This document shows, piece by piece, positions 34,592 through 43,654 of a stretch of 64,000 nucleotides of DNA (position 1 is its first letter; every line of letters begins with the position of its first letter). The position numbers and the translations under genes are program-made. Origin of the DNA: Rhizobium sp. (GTDB taxonomy: Bacteria > Pseudomonadota > Alphaproteobacteria > Rhizobiales > Rhizobiaceae); contig PEKW01000002.1 of assembly GCA_002796995.1 (NCBI GenBank), forward strand, positions 289,406-353,405, read 5' to 3'. Under the pieces are notes generated by a model, which was given only the letters and a program-made list of their open reading frames with translations, did no database searches and was not told where the DNA came from.

Positions 34592-35374
34592 TTACCGCTG
34601 GTCGTCGCCGAAAAGCCCGCGGCGCTCGATGCGCGCCTTGTCGGTGAGGGCGGCGAGCGGCGAGCCGGCCGGCGCCTCGGCCCAGCCGTTCTCGGCCAGC
34701 CATTTGGCGATGTCGAGTTCGCCCACGCGGCAGCGGGCCTCGACTATGCCCTTCCAGTCGGCGCTGTCGGTCTCGCAGGCGATCGTGCGGTTGCGCAGGA
34801 AGAGCCGCTGCTGCGTGCGCGCCACCATGCCGCAGGGCCAGCCGCCGCCCTTCGCGGTCGGGCACATGCGCATCCGGTCGGTGGTGGCGATGTCGGCGAG
34901 CTTGAGGTTTCGCGGCCCGAAGGCGATCAGACCGGCCGCGACGGATTCGGGCCGCGGCAGAAGCACGACCTTCACCCGCTCGGTCTCCAGTTGTCCGGTG
35001 TCGAGCGGCGCGCGCGGTTCGATCCGCTCGAGCTTCTGCGGCTCGGCGGCAAGCGGCGAGGCAAAGAGGTCGGGATTGACCGGGCGAACCCCGGGCTCCT
35101 CCGCGGCCGCAGCCGCATCCTCAGTCGGAGGGGCCTGCGCGCCGGCCGGCTGATCGGCCTCGACGGAGATTTCCGGCGCGTCGTCCGCCGATGCCGCAGG
35201 CTGCTCCGCTGCGGCGTCCGCCGGCGCATTCGGCTCGGCCCATTCGACCGGCATGTCCTCGATCTCGAAGCCCTCGGCCTCGCTGTCGGCCAGGTTGCGG
35301 CCGGCCGCGGTCAGCAGCAGTGCCCACAGGGCGATGCCGGCGACGCCGACGACGATGGTACCGAGAGGACGCAT
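34592..35374 (-). CDS. SNase-like (thermonuclease-fold) exported or anchored protein
   Basis: The 260-residue protein has an N-terminal membrane segment (TIVVGVAGIALWALLLTA), a long acidic alanine/proline-rich linker and a C-terminal domain of about 110 residues. That domain has the order of a staphylococcal nuclease fold: FGPRNLKLADI, PCGMVARTQQRLFLRNRTI and ELDIAKWLAENGWAEA. The arginine and acidic residues that make the nuclease active site are not clearly kept, so it may be non-catalytic. Two cysteines (RMRMCPT, WPCGM) could form a disulfide. It lies 12 bp after the S24 gene and is probably co-transcribed with it. Confidence 0.75.
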   Translation of the reverse strand: MRPLGTIVVGVAGIALWALLLTAAGRNLADSEAEGFEIEDMPVEWAEPNAPADAAAEQPAASADDAPEISVEADQPAGAQAPPTEDAAAAAEEPGVRPVNPDLFASPLAAEPQKLERIEPRAPLDTGQLETERVKVVLLPRPESVAAGLIAFGPRNLKLADIATTDRMRMCPTAKGGGWPCGMVARTQQRLFLRNRTIACETDSADWKGIVEARCRVGELDIAKWLAENGWAEAPAGSPLAALTDKARIERRGLFGDDQR

Positions 35375-35386
35375 AGGCCGATTTTC

Positions 35387-36049
35387 CTACTGGCTGGCCC
35401 AGATGATCCGCGCGATCCACTCGACATCCGTCATGTCGAGGTTGCGGTTCGGATGTTCCGGGTTGAGCGATATCAGTTCGATGGTCTTGGCCGACTGCCG
35501 GGCCAGCACCTTGGCCATGACCTCGCCCTCGCGGGTCTTGACCACCACGCGGTCGCCGCGCCTGACCTGAGCGCCCGGCTCGACGATCAGCACGTCGCCG
35601 TCGCGATAGAGCGGCTTCATGCTGTCGCCCTGAACCTCCAGCGCATAGACGCCGGCCTTGCGGGCCGGCGAGGCAGGGAATTCGACCACGTCCCATCCCT
35701 GGCCGGCGGGAAAGCCGCCGTCGTCGAAGAAGCCGCCGGCACCGGCCTGGGCAAAACCGAGAAGCGGGATCGAGCCGGCCTGCGGCGGAAAGGCGCCGTT
35801 CGGCACGGTGCCGCCGCCTTCCGGCTGGATGAAGCCCATGAACTGGTCGATGCCGGTTCCGGTCGCCTCGAGCACCTTGGAAATGGATTCGGTCGAAGGC
35901 CAGCGCATGCGCCCGTCCGGGCCTGTCCGCTTCGACTTGTTGAACGAAGTCGGGTCGAGGCCCGCCCGCCGCGCCAGGCCCGAGGGCGTCAGCTGGTTGC
36001 GTTCGGCGAGCCTGTCGATCGCGGCCCAGATCTTGTCATGCGAAAGCAT
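35387..36049 (-). CDS. S24-type (LexA-like) repressor with helix-turn-helix
   Basis: The 220-residue protein has an N-terminal DNA-binding domain (about 1-70, with LTPSGLARRAGLDPTSFNKSKR). The C-terminal S24 peptidase domain carries catalytic S143 in GDSMKPLYRDGD and K180 in VMAKVL. An Ala-Gly dipeptide within AQAGAGG (102-105) could be the self-cleavage site. The design is that of phage CI/LexA-like repressors that cleave themselves under DNA damage or stress. Targets are unknown. No prophage is visible nearby. Confidence 0.88.
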   Translation of the reverse strand: MLSHDKIWAAIDRLAERNQLTPSGLARRAGLDPTSFNKSKRTGPDGRMRWPSTESISKVLEATGTGIDQFMGFIQPEGGGTVPNGAFPPQAGSIPLLGFAQAGAGGFFDDGGFPAGQGWDVVEFPASPARKAGVYALEVQGDSMKPLYRDGDVLIVEPGAQVRRGDRVVVKTREGEVMAKVLARQSAKTIELISLNPEHPNRNLDMTDVEWIARIIWASQ

Positions 36050-36195
36050 CGTCGCTCATGCTCCAGGGCCGGCTGCGACGGCAACGGAATGCCTTGCCCC
36101 GGCGAGATACCGGAACTTTAACCAAAGCGGATTGTCCAGTAAAGGCGAAAAGGAATAAAATCCTGCTTTGCAAGGGCGCTGACGCGTCCTTTCCG

Positions 36196-36843
36196 TCAGG
36201 CCACCATGGCCATGTTGATCTTGCCGAGCTGGATGACGGCCTGGGTGCGGCTGTCGACCTTGAGCTTCAGCAGGATGGCCGAGACATGGGCCTTGATCGT
36301 GGCTTCGGACACGCCGAGCTCATAGGCGATCTGCTTGTTCAGCAGGCCTTCGCCGAGCATGCCGAGCACGCGGCTCTGTTGCGGGGTGAGCGTCCTCAGG
36401 CGGTTGATCAGGTCGGCAACGTCGGGATCCTGTTCCTGGCCGCCCTGGTAGAATTTCGGCGTCCAGATGTCGCCTTCCAGCACGGACTGGATAGCGGCGC
36501 GGATGTCCTCGATGCCGGACGACTTGGAGATGAAGCCGGAAGCACCGAGTTCCAGCGCGCGGCGAATGGTGGTGGGGTCGTCGCTCGCCGAGACGATGAC
36601 GATCGGCAGGCTGGCGAATTCGGCTCTGAGCGCCATCAGGCCGGAAAAGCCGGACACGCCCGGCATGGACAGGTCGAGCATCATCAGCTCGGCGTCGGGA
36701 TGGGTGGCGGCCGCCTTGCGGGCCGCTTCGAAATCGCCGGCTTCGATGATGGTCTGCTCGCCGTCGATGCCGCTGACGGCCTGGCGCAGGGCGCCGCGGA
36801 AGAGCGGATGATCGTCTGCAATGATGAAGGTCGATGCCGTCAT
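36196..36843 (-). CDS. LuxR/NarL-family response regulator
   Basis: The 215-residue protein has a receiver domain with D10/D11, phosphorylation site D57 (MMLDLSMPG), the SASDD segment and the conserved lysine in FISKSS. A C-terminal LuxR helix-turn-helix follows at about 145-200 (TPQQSRVLGMLGEGLLNKQIAYELGVSEATIK in two adjacent pieces). I chose the ATG at 36843 because GGGAGGGGG precedes it; a TTG six codons earlier is less likely. No histidine kinase gene is adjacent, so its partner is elsewhere. Confidence 0.9.
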   Translation of the reverse strand: MTASTFIIADDHPLFRGALRQAVSGIDGEQTIIEAGDFEAARKAAATHPDAELMMLDLSMPGVSGFSGLMALRAEFASLPIVIVSASDDPTTIRRALELGASGFISKSSGIEDIRAAIQSVLEGDIWTPKFYQGGQEQDPDVADLINRLRTLTPQQSRVLGMLGEGLLNKQIAYELGVSEATIKAHVSAILLKLKVDSRTQAVIQLGKINMAMVA

Positions 36844-36933
36844 GTCGGAGCCCCCTCCCAAGAGCGATGTCTTGCTACGCCGCGTCCGCGGCTCTTCATC
36901 TATTTAGCGATTACTGGGAATATATACAATAGT

Positions 36934-37362
36934 CTATGTTTTGTCGGGCGTTGCGCCTTCTTCCTGTTGCTTGAACTCTTCGACCAGGCCGAAGAAGCTG
37001 CGCATGAAGCGTTCCATGATGCCGATCGAGCGCTCGACCTCCTCGTCGCTGGGCAGCGGTTCCTCCTTCGCCAGCGGCCGGCCGGTGGCGAGGCTCTTCT
37101 CCAGCGCCTCGACGCGTTTTTCCAGCCGGGCGAGATCCTCCTCATAGGCGGCCCGCTCGTCGGCGGCCATGCGGCAGGTGAGCGTTCCGTCCTTCTCCTG
37201 GCACAGCGTCAGCGCGCCGGTCTTGCGGTCGAGACGGACAAAACCGCCATCGGTCTTCTCCAGCGCGAAGCGCGCCACGTCGGTGTCCTCGGCCAGGGCC
37301 GGCGCGGCGAAGCCGGTCACGATCATCAGGAAAAAGGTCGTTGGCATGGGCATCGGGCGCAT
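36934..37362 (-). CDS. Small secreted protein with coiled-coil, function unknown
   Basis: From the ATG at 37362, after GAGGAG, the protein has 142 residues. It starts with a signal peptide (TTFFLMIVTGFAAPALA). A small domain follows with two cysteines (LTLCQEKDGTLTCRM), then a charged helix (AAYEEDLARLEKRVEALEKSL) likely to form a coiled coil. The C-terminal segment, ERFMRSFFGLVEEF, is amphipathic. Similar short proteins occur in other rhizobia, but I know of no role. Confidence 0.75.
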   Translation of the reverse strand: MRPMPMPTTFFLMIVTGFAAPALAEDTDVARFALEKTDGGFVRLDRKTGALTLCQEKDGTLTCRMAADERAAYEEDLARLEKRVEALEKSLATGRPLAKEEPLPSDEEVERSIGIMERFMRSFFGLVEEFKQQEEGATPDKT

Positions 37363-37479
37363 CGGCGATCTCCTCGAATTCGTCACGTTTGGCCCGTCCG
37401 CCGGTGTAACAAGCGTGGACAAGCCGGTCGGTTTGCGGCAAACCGCCAGCGAAGACTCCGCTGACGGAAGGACAGGCCC

Positions 37480-37827
37480 TTGGATCGGATCATATACAAG
37501 ATCGTGCCGCGCGAATTATGGCAGGAAGCGCGCGACGAGGGAGTATTTCGCGGCGCCGCGATCGATCTGCACGACGGCTACATCCATTTTTCCACCGCCG
37601 CCCAGGCGGTCGAAACGGCGGCGCGCCACTTTGCCGGCGTCGAGGGCCTGCTGCTGGTCGCGGTGAATGCCGCATCGCTCGGCGAGGCACTGCGCTTCGA
37701 GCCGTCGCGCGGCGGCGATCTCTTTCCGCACCTCTATGCCAACCTGCCACTCGATGCCGTCCTGTGGGAAAAGCCCCTGCCGCTCGGCGACGACGGCCAG
37801 CATGAATTTCCGGAGATGGACCGATGA
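37480..37827 (+). CDS. DUF952 family protein
   Basis: The 115-residue protein has the DUF952 pattern: IYKIVP near the start, DGYIHFSTAAQAVETAARHFAG at about 33-54 and LFPHLYANLPLDAVLWEKPL. It starts at TTG 37480 after GGAAGGACAGG. It overlaps pyrD by 4 bp (ATGA), so the two are translationally coupled. That coupling is common in Rhizobiales but its reason is not known. Confidence 0.85.
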   Translation: MDRIIYKIVPRELWQEARDEGVFRGAAIDLHDGYIHFSTAAQAVETAARHFAGVEGLLLVAVNAASLGEALRFEPSRGGDLFPHLYANLPLDAVLWEKPLPLGDDGQHEFPEMDR

Positions 37828-38912
37828 TCGATGCCTTCAAGACGATTGCCCGCCGCGGCCTCTTCCTGTTCGACGCCGAAACCGCCCACGGCATGTCGAT
37901 CGCCGCACTCAAATCCGGCCTCGTGCCGGGCTGCGCGCTGAAGGCCGATCCGCGGCTCGCCGTGACCGTCGCCGACCTCCAATTCCCCAATCCGCTCGGC
38001 ATGGCCGCCGGCTATGACAAGAATGCGGAAGTGCCGGACGCGCTTCTGCGGCTCGGCTTCGGTTTCGCCGAGGTGGGCACGCTGACGCCGAAGCCGCAGG
38101 CCGGCAATCCCAAGCCGCGCATCTTCCGACTGGAAAAGGACCTTGCCGTGATCAACCGGCTCGGCTTCAACAACGAGGGCCATGCCGCCGCCCTTGCGCG
38201 ATTGCTGGCCCGCAGGCCGGCCGGCATCGTCGGCGTCAACATCGGCGCCAACAAGGACAGCGCCGACCGCATCGCCGACTATGTCGAGGGCATCCGCCGC
38301 TTTTCCGGCGTCGCCTCCTATTTCACCGCCAACATCTCCTCGCCCAACACGCCGGGCCTGCGCGACCTGCAGGCCCGCGAGAGCCTGTCGACGCTCCTGT
38401 CGGCGGTACTCGCCGCGCGCGACGAAATCGCCGCGGCATCGGGCGCGCGTCGCCCGGTCTTCCTGAAGGTCGCGCCGGATCTGACGGAAGAGGGCATGGA
38501 CGACATTGCCGCCGAAGCGCTGGCGCACCGGCTCGACGGGCTGATCGTCTCCAACACCACGCTGTCCCGCGACGGCCTGACCGACCCGCGTTTTGCCGGC
38601 GAAGCCGGCGGACTGTCGGGCAAGCCGCTGTTCGACAAGTCGACGGCGGTGCTCGCCCGCATGCGCAAGCGCGTCGGCCCGGCCATGCCGATCATCGGTG
38701 TCGGCGGCGTGTCCTCGGCCGAGACGGCGCTGGAAAAGATCCGCGCCGGCGCCGATCTGGTGCAGCTCTATTCCTGCATGGTCTATGAAGGCCCCGGCCT
38801 GCCGGCACGCATCGTGCGCGGCCTGTCGACTCTGCTCGACCGCGAAAAGGTCTCCTCGATCCGCGACTTGCGCGACACCCGTCTCGACTACTGGCTGGCC
38901 GCGAAGGTCTGA
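37824..38912 (+). CDS. pyrD: Dihydroorotate dehydrogenase (quinone), class 2
   Basis: PyrD oxidises dihydroorotate to orotate in pyrimidine synthesis, passing electrons to quinone at the membrane. The 362-residue protein has the class 2 N-terminal helical extension, GVNIGANKDS, the NISSPNTPGLRDLQ active-site loop with the catalytic serine region, and the SNTTLSRDG phosphate-binding segment. The 3' end overlaps the convergent MATE gene by 25 bp. Confidence 0.96.
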   Translation: MIDAFKTIARRGLFLFDAETAHGMSIAALKSGLVPGCALKADPRLAVTVADLQFPNPLGMAAGYDKNAEVPDALLRLGFGFAEVGTLTPKPQAGNPKPRIFRLEKDLAVINRLGFNNEGHAAALARLLARRPAGIVGVNIGANKDSADRIADYVEGIRRFSGVASYFTANISSPNTPGLRDLQARESLSTLLSAVLAARDEIAAASGARRPVFLKVAPDLTEEGMDDIAAEALAHRLDGLIVSNTTLSRDGLTDPRFAGEAGGLSGKPLFDKSTAVLARMRKRVGPAMPIIGVGGVSSAETALEKIRAGADLVQLYSCMVYEGPGLPARIVRGLSTLLDREKVSSIRDLRDTRLDYWLAAKV

Positions 38913-40231
38913 TCGAGCTTCGGTTTGAGCCGCGACAGCAGCAGCAGACCGCGCAGCGCCAGAAACACGTTGAGCGCGATCCACAGGCCGTGATTGCCGA
39001 AGCTCGGCACGAGGGCCGCAAGGGTCGCGAGATAGCCGGCCAGCGCCACGATCATCATGTTGCGCATCTCGCGCGACCAGGTGGCGCCGATGAATATGCC
39101 GTCCATCTGGAAGGCCAGCGCCCCGGTCAGCGCGGTCAGCGCCGCATAGGGCAGGTAGAGGTCGGCGACGATGCGAACCTCCTGCGCCGTGGTGATGAAG
39201 CCGATGATCGACTCCCCGAGCCCGAGAAAGAAGGCGAGGCTCGCCAGCGCCAGGCCGAGCGACCAGATGCCGGTGAGCTTGACCGCGCGTTCGAAGCCCG
39301 ACCTGTAGCGCGCCCCGATCGTCTGGCCAGCGATCTGCTCGGCCGCGGTGGCAATCCCGTCGAGATAGAAGCTCGAGATCATGAAGAAGTTCAAAAGCAC
39401 CGCATTGGCGGCGAGCGTCACCGGGCCGAAGCTTGCGCCCACCCGGGTCATGACGGTGAAGGCGGTGATCAGCGAGAAGGTGCGGATCAGGATGTCGCGG
39501 TTGAGATGGAAGAGCTCTCTCAGCTTGGCCGTGTCGGTCAGCATGGCCAGCCGCGGCATGGCGGCCGGGCCGTAGCGCCGGAAGACGAAGGCGAGGCCGG
39601 CGAGTGCCGCCACGGTCTCTCCGATCACCGTTCCCCAAGCGACGCCGGCGATGCCCCAGCCGAAGGTCAGGCCGAGCAGGATGGACATGACGATGTTGAT
39701 GCCGTTCAGCAGGATCTGTAGCCCGAGCCCGACCGATCCGAGCCCGCGCCCCAGCACGAAGCCGAGCAGGGTGAAGTTGGAGAGCGTCAACGGCGCGGCA
39801 ATGATGCGGATGGCGATATAGGTGGCCGCCGCCGTCGCAACCCCGCCTTCGGCGCCCATCATGGCAAGCCCGCCGGAGATGATCAGCGGCGACAGGGCGA
39901 GGATGAGCAGGCCGAAGCCGACGGAAAGCGCCATCGAGCGCCAGAACACGGCAAAGAGTTCGTCCCCGTCACCGCGTCCCTGCGCCTGGGCGACGAGCGC
40001 CGTGGTCGAGGCGCGCAGGAAGTTGAGGCTGCCGAACAGCAGGTCGAAGAGCGCGGCGGCAATCGCAAGCCCGGCCAGCGCTGCCGCCTCGCCGGTGCGG
40101 CCGATCACGGCGGTGTCGGTGAGCCCGAGCAGCGGCGTGGTGACGTAGCCGAGCGTCATCGGCACGGCGATCGCCAGCACCGAACGATGCGTCACTTCGA
40201 TGATCCGAACCGGCTGGCTTCTCGTGTCCAT
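38888..40231 (-). CDS. MATE family efflux transporter
   Basis: The protein of about 447 residues has twelve membrane segments in two related halves, the MATE pattern, with VPMTLGYVTTPLLGLTDTAVIGR near the start. The family exports cationic drugs or other organics by Na+ or H+ antiport. The start at 40231 is preferred over 40294, which would lie in the upstream CAP gene. It still begins only 39 bp from the end of that gene, so the two may be co-transcribed. The 3' end overlaps pyrD tail to tail. Confidence 0.9.
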   Translation of the reverse strand: MDTRSQPVRIIEVTHRSVLAIAVPMTLGYVTTPLLGLTDTAVIGRTGEAAALAGLAIAAALFDLLFGSLNFLRASTTALVAQAQGRGDGDELFAVFWRSMALSVGFGLLILALSPLIISGGLAMMGAEGGVATAAATYIAIRIIAAPLTLSNFTLLGFVLGRGLGSVGLGLQILLNGINIVMSILLGLTFGWGIAGVAWGTVIGETVAALAGLAFVFRRYGPAAMPRLAMLTDTAKLRELFHLNRDILIRTFSLITAFTVMTRVGASFGPVTLAANAVLLNFFMISSFYLDGIATAAEQIAGQTIGARYRSGFERAVKLTGIWSLGLALASLAFFLGLGESIIGFITTAQEVRIVADLYLPYAALTALTGALAFQMDGIFIGATWSREMRNMMIVALAGYLATLAALVPSFGNHGLWIALNVFLALRGLLLLSRLKPKLDQTFAASQ

Positions 40232-40269
40232 GCATGCGCCCACTGACTTTGCGCCGGGGCGGGAATCGC

Positions 40270-40776
40270 TCAGGCCGACAGCACCATGGCCCAATAGGGG
40301 CGGTTGGCGGAAGAGGGATGACGCGCAACGGCGACGCCGAGGCCCTGATAGGTGCCGAGCATGTTCTCGAGATGCTTCTTCGAATCGATCCAGGCCTGCA
40401 CCGCGCGCTCGACGCTATCCTGGCCCGTGGCGATGTTCTCCGCTGCCGGCAGCGGCACTTCCGTCGCCTTCATGCGGTCGAGGAAACTGTCGTTGAAGCC
40501 GATCAGATGCGACATCTTTCCGGCCTTGGCCATGCGCTTCGCCTGGAACAGCGCCGCGACCTCGGCCTCGGACTTCCTCGCGAGGCCCGCCAGTCCCTTC
40601 TTCTGCCGCAGGGTGTTGACGATCGGCAGAGCGCCCTCGGTCTGCACCTCCGAGAGGTCGTCACCGGTCGGCAGGACATCCGTGGTGCGGCAGCCGGCAA
40701 GCGCCGCAACAAGGCCGCCGGCCGACAGGATCAGAAGCGTGCGCCGCGGAAGCGGCTGGACGGTCGCAGGCCGCAT
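40270..40776 (-). CDS. CAP-domain lipoprotein
   Basis: The 168-residue precursor has a lipoprotein signal with lipobox LAGC, so the mature protein should be lipid-anchored at C29. The rest is a CAP/SCP domain with the usual landmarks: a histidine in KMSHLIGF, AENIATGQ, WIDSKKHLENMLG and a final PYWAMVLS. Such domains in bacteria are secreted, with no agreed activity. It begins 2 bp before the end of the small membrane protein gene upstream, which suggests a shared transcript. Confidence 0.88.
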   Translation of the reverse strand: MRPATVQPLPRRTLLILSAGGLVAALAGCRTTDVLPTGDDLSEVQTEGALPIVNTLRQKKGLAGLARKSEAEVAALFQAKRMAKAGKMSHLIGFNDSFLDRMKATEVPLPAAENIATGQDSVERAVQAWIDSKKHLENMLGTYQGLGVAVARHPSSANRPYWAMVLSA

Positions 40777-40777
40777 C

Positions 40778-41044
40778 TCAGTTCCTTGCGCTGATCAGAC
40801 GCAGCACGATGAAGACCGGAATGACGATGGTCGCGCCGAGCAGGAGATAGTCGCCGACCCGTCCGAGCGCGGCGAAACCGCGATACCAGAGTTCGATGAA
40901 GAAGTGCCGGATGCCTTCGAGGATATCGACCGGATAGATGCCGAACACATGCATGATGAAGCCGACGATCAGCGATACGACGACGAGCTTGATGATCGTG
41001 CGACCCGGCGTGTCGCCGAGAAATCTGTTGACCTGGTCGGCCAT
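40778..41044 (-). CDS. Small membrane protein (DUF6460-like)
   Basis: The 88-residue protein starts at ATG 41044 after AGGAG and has two hydrophobic helices (LVVVSLIVGFIMHVFGI and LLLGATIVIPVFIVLRLI). Between them lies a short amphipathic stretch. It matches a family seen across Rhizobiales that I recall as DUF6460. Function is unknown. The CAP lipoprotein gene follows directly. Confidence 0.75.
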   Translation of the reverse strand: MADQVNRFLGDTPGRTIIKLVVVSLIVGFIMHVFGIYPVDILEGIRHFFIELWYRGFAALGRVGDYLLLGATIVIPVFIVLRLISARN

Positions 41045-41190
41045 GGCAATCTCCTGTTTGTCCTCACATAGGAAGAGGCGCCGTTTCCCGCAAGCAAGGC
41101 GCGCGAACGCTTGGCTTTGCGCCGGACAACTTAGCTCTTGTGTTTTTTCGGCCCTTCGGTCAAGTGCCGCCTGATCCACGGGATTTCATC

Positions 41191-42165
41191 ATGCAGCCCA
41201 CCCAGTTTTCCTCCGGCGACGTCATTGCGGACCGTCGCGCCGACTATGCCCGGATGCTCGCCGAAAGTGGCGATCCTGCGGCGGCCGCCGAATTGATGGA
41301 GCAGGCGCTGGAGCTGGCGCCCGCCTGGGCTGCCGGCTGGCTGCGCCTCGGCGAATACCGCGAGAAGGCGGGCCTCGGCGCAGAGGCGGCGGAGGCGCTG
41401 CGGCAGGTGCTGGCGCTCGATCCGGAGGATATCTTCGGAGCCGGCCTGAAGCTCGCCCTCCTCGGTGCCACCGAGACGCCCGACAAGCCGCCGAGCCGCT
41501 ATGTCGAGGCGCTGTTCGACGACTATGCCGACCGCTTCGAGGCGGCCCTCGTCGAGCGGCTCGACTATTCCGTGCCGGGCAAGCTTGCGGCGCTGGTGCG
41601 CAAGGCGCGTGGCGAGGGCGGCCCCTTTGTCTACGCCATCGATCTCGGCTGCGGCACCGGCCTGTTCGGCGTGGAGATCCGCTCCAGCGTCAGCCGGCTG
41701 GAAGGTTTCGATCTCTCGGCCAATATGCTCGCTAAGGCCGAAGAGAAGAGCATCTACGACCACCTCGCGCGCTCCGACCTGTCGCTCGATGCCGAAGGCT
41801 CCCGGCTTTTCGAAGGCGACCTGACGCGCGGCCGCGCCGATCTCGTCGCCGCCGCCGATGTGCTGATGTATCTCGGCGACCTGTCGAACGCCTTCTCGCT
41901 GGCTGCCGAACTTGCGGCCCCCGGCGCGCTCTTCGCCTTCTCGGTCGAGGATGCCGGCACGCCGGACGGCTTTCATCTCGCCCCCTCGCTTCGCTATGCG
42001 CATTCCGAAGCCTATGTCCGCGCCACCCTTGTCGCCGCCGGCTTTGAGATCCGCGAAATGGAGCGCACGACCATTCGCATGGATGGCGGAAAACCGGTCC
42101 TCGGCATTCTGTTTCTTGCGACCAGAGCGCCTTCATCGGATCGAAAATTGCGAACTTCTCGATAG
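41191..42165 (+). CDS. TPR-containing SAM-dependent methyltransferase
   Basis: The 324-residue protein begins with a TPR-like helical region (about 20-90, GDPAAAAELMEQALELAPAW and EAAEALRQVLALDPED). It continues as a class I methyltransferase with motif I YAIDLGCGTGLFG and an acidic FDLSANML segment. Rhizobial relatives are annotated as methyltransferase or TPR proteins; the substrate is unknown. I placed the start at ATG 41191. Adding the upstream 17 codons to 41140 is possible but less likely. Confidence 0.82.
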   Translation: MQPTQFSSGDVIADRRADYARMLAESGDPAAAAELMEQALELAPAWAAGWLRLGEYREKAGLGAEAAEALRQVLALDPEDIFGAGLKLALLGATETPDKPPSRYVEALFDDYADRFEAALVERLDYSVPGKLAALVRKARGEGGPFVYAIDLGCGTGLFGVEIRSSVSRLEGFDLSANMLAKAEEKSIYDHLARSDLSLDAEGSRLFEGDLTRGRADLVAAADVLMYLGDLSNAFSLAAELAAPGALFAFSVEDAGTPDGFHLAPSLRYAHSEAYVRATLVAAGFEIREMERTTIRMDGGKPVLGILFLATRAPSSDRKLRTSR

Positions 42166-42251
42166 GTCAGTATTCCTTACCTATCACCCTTGCGTCCCAG
42201 GACATCCTGAGTATTTCTTGCACTGCGGGAGGCCATTTTCGGAGACGTGTC

Positions 42252-42890
42252 ATGGCGCATTTGACGAGCATGCTGGGTATCTGGAATTCCAATCCGACCC
42301 GCCATACGGCGGCCGAGGATCTGCAAGGTCTGATCGCCGGCAGCATGATCGCCGCGCTCGGCCTCTATCTGCTGGCCAAGGTCGGGCTTCTGACCGGCGG
42401 CATGGCGGGGCTCGCCTTCGTCCTGCACTACTGGAGCGGCCTGAGCTTCGGCTTGCTGTTCTTCGTGCTCAACCTGCCCTTCTACATCCTGTCGCTGCGC
42501 CGCGTCGGCGTCGATTTCACGCTGAAGACCTTCGCCGCCGTCGGCTTCACCTCGTTCCTTGTCGAAATCGAAAGCCGTTTCCTGGTGATCGAGAGCGTCG
42601 CCCCGGTCTGGGCGGCAATCCTCGGCGGCCTGCTGCTCGGCTTTGGCCTTCTGGCGCTCTACCGCCACCGCGCCAGCCTCGGTGGCTTGGGCATCCTCGC
42701 CGTCTATGTGCAGGATCGTTTCGGCATCCGCGCCGGCCTGGTCCAGCTCGCCTTCGACCTCGTGGTCATGGCCACCGCCTTTGCCGTCGTCAGCCCGCAG
42801 GTGGTCGCCTATTCGGTGCTCGGCGCCGTCGTGCTCAACCTCTTCCTCGCCATCAACCACCGCTCCGATCGTTACATCGCCCTGCGCTGA
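42252..42890 (+). CDS. YitT family membrane protein (copy 1)
   Basis: The 212-residue protein has five or six membrane helices and the YitT signature. It is about 50% identical by eye to the next gene across QGLIAGSMIAALG, GLLTGGMAGLAF, FGLLFFVLNLPFY and FTLKTFAAVGFTSFL. The YitT family is poorly characterised; transport of a small solute is assumed. The ATG at 42252 follows GGAGACG. Confidence 0.85.
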   Translation: MAHLTSMLGIWNSNPTRHTAAEDLQGLIAGSMIAALGLYLLAKVGLLTGGMAGLAFVLHYWSGLSFGLLFFVLNLPFYILSLRRVGVDFTLKTFAAVGFTSFLVEIESRFLVIESVAPVWAAILGGLLLGFGLLALYRHRASLGGLGILAVYVQDRFGIRAGLVQLAFDLVVMATAFAVVSPQVVAYSVLGAVVLNLFLAINHRSDRYIALR

Positions 42891-42976
42891 GACATTCGGG
42901 CGATATGCCCCTTGAGATCGGCGCGTCGGCGCGCTACCGACTGGGCATACAACCGCATTGAACGGCAGGAAGTGAC

Positions 42977-43621
42977 ATGGCCAATGTCGAAGTAAAGACC
43001 CGCCTGAAGGACATGATGACCTCCTCTTCGGAGCGCCATTCGCTCGTTGACGATGTCCAGGGTCTCGCGGCGGGCTCGATGATGGCCTCGCTCGGCGTCC
43101 TGCTGCTGTCGAGCGCCGGCCTGCTGACCGGCGGGACCACCGGCGTCGCCTTCCTGCTGCACTATGCCACCGGCTATACCTTCGGCCTTTTGTTCTTCGT
43201 CATCAACCTGCCCTTCTACTGGCTGGCCTTCCGCCGCTTCGGGCTCGGCTTCACGCTGAAGACCTTCTCGGCCGTGGCCTTCACCTCGTTCCTCACGGAA
43301 GCGGTGCCGCGGGCCATCGGCTTTTCCCACATCGACCCGCTGGTCGCGGCGATCTTCGGCGGGCTGGTCATCGGCGCCGGTCTCCTGGCGCTCTTTCGCC
43401 ACCGTGCCAGCCTTGGCGGCTTCGGCATCCTGGCGCTCTACCTGCAGGACCGCTTCGGTTGGCGCGCCGGCCTGGTGCAGCTGGTGTTCGACGGCACGGT
43501 GCTGGTCTTCTCCTTCTTCGTCGCCACGCCCTTCATCATCTTCTGCTCTGTCGTCGGCGCCGTGGTGCTCAATCTCACGCTCGCCATCAATCACCGAAAG
43601 GACCGCTACATCGCGATGTAA
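42977..43621 (+). CDS. YitT family membrane protein (copy 2)
   Basis: This 214-residue paralogue of the preceding gene has matching segments in the same order (QGLAAGSMMASLG, GLLTGGTTGVAF, FGLLFFVINLPFY, FTLKTFSAVAFTSFL). The pair therefore arose by tandem duplication. Divergence is spread along the length, so the duplication is not recent. The two may form a heteromer. An 86-bp gap with its own AACGGCAGGAAG ribosome site separates them. Confidence 0.85.
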   Translation: MANVEVKTRLKDMMTSSSERHSLVDDVQGLAAGSMMASLGVLLLSSAGLLTGGTTGVAFLLHYATGYTFGLLFFVINLPFYWLAFRRFGLGFTLKTFSAVAFTSFLTEAVPRAIGFSHIDPLVAAIFGGLVIGAGLLALFRHRASLGGFGILALYLQDRFGWRAGLVQLVFDGTVLVFSFFVATPFIIFCSVVGAVVLNLTLAINHRKDRYIAM

Positions 43622-43654
43622 CGGTCCTTCGTTGGCAGGGCGGTAGTCGGCTAG

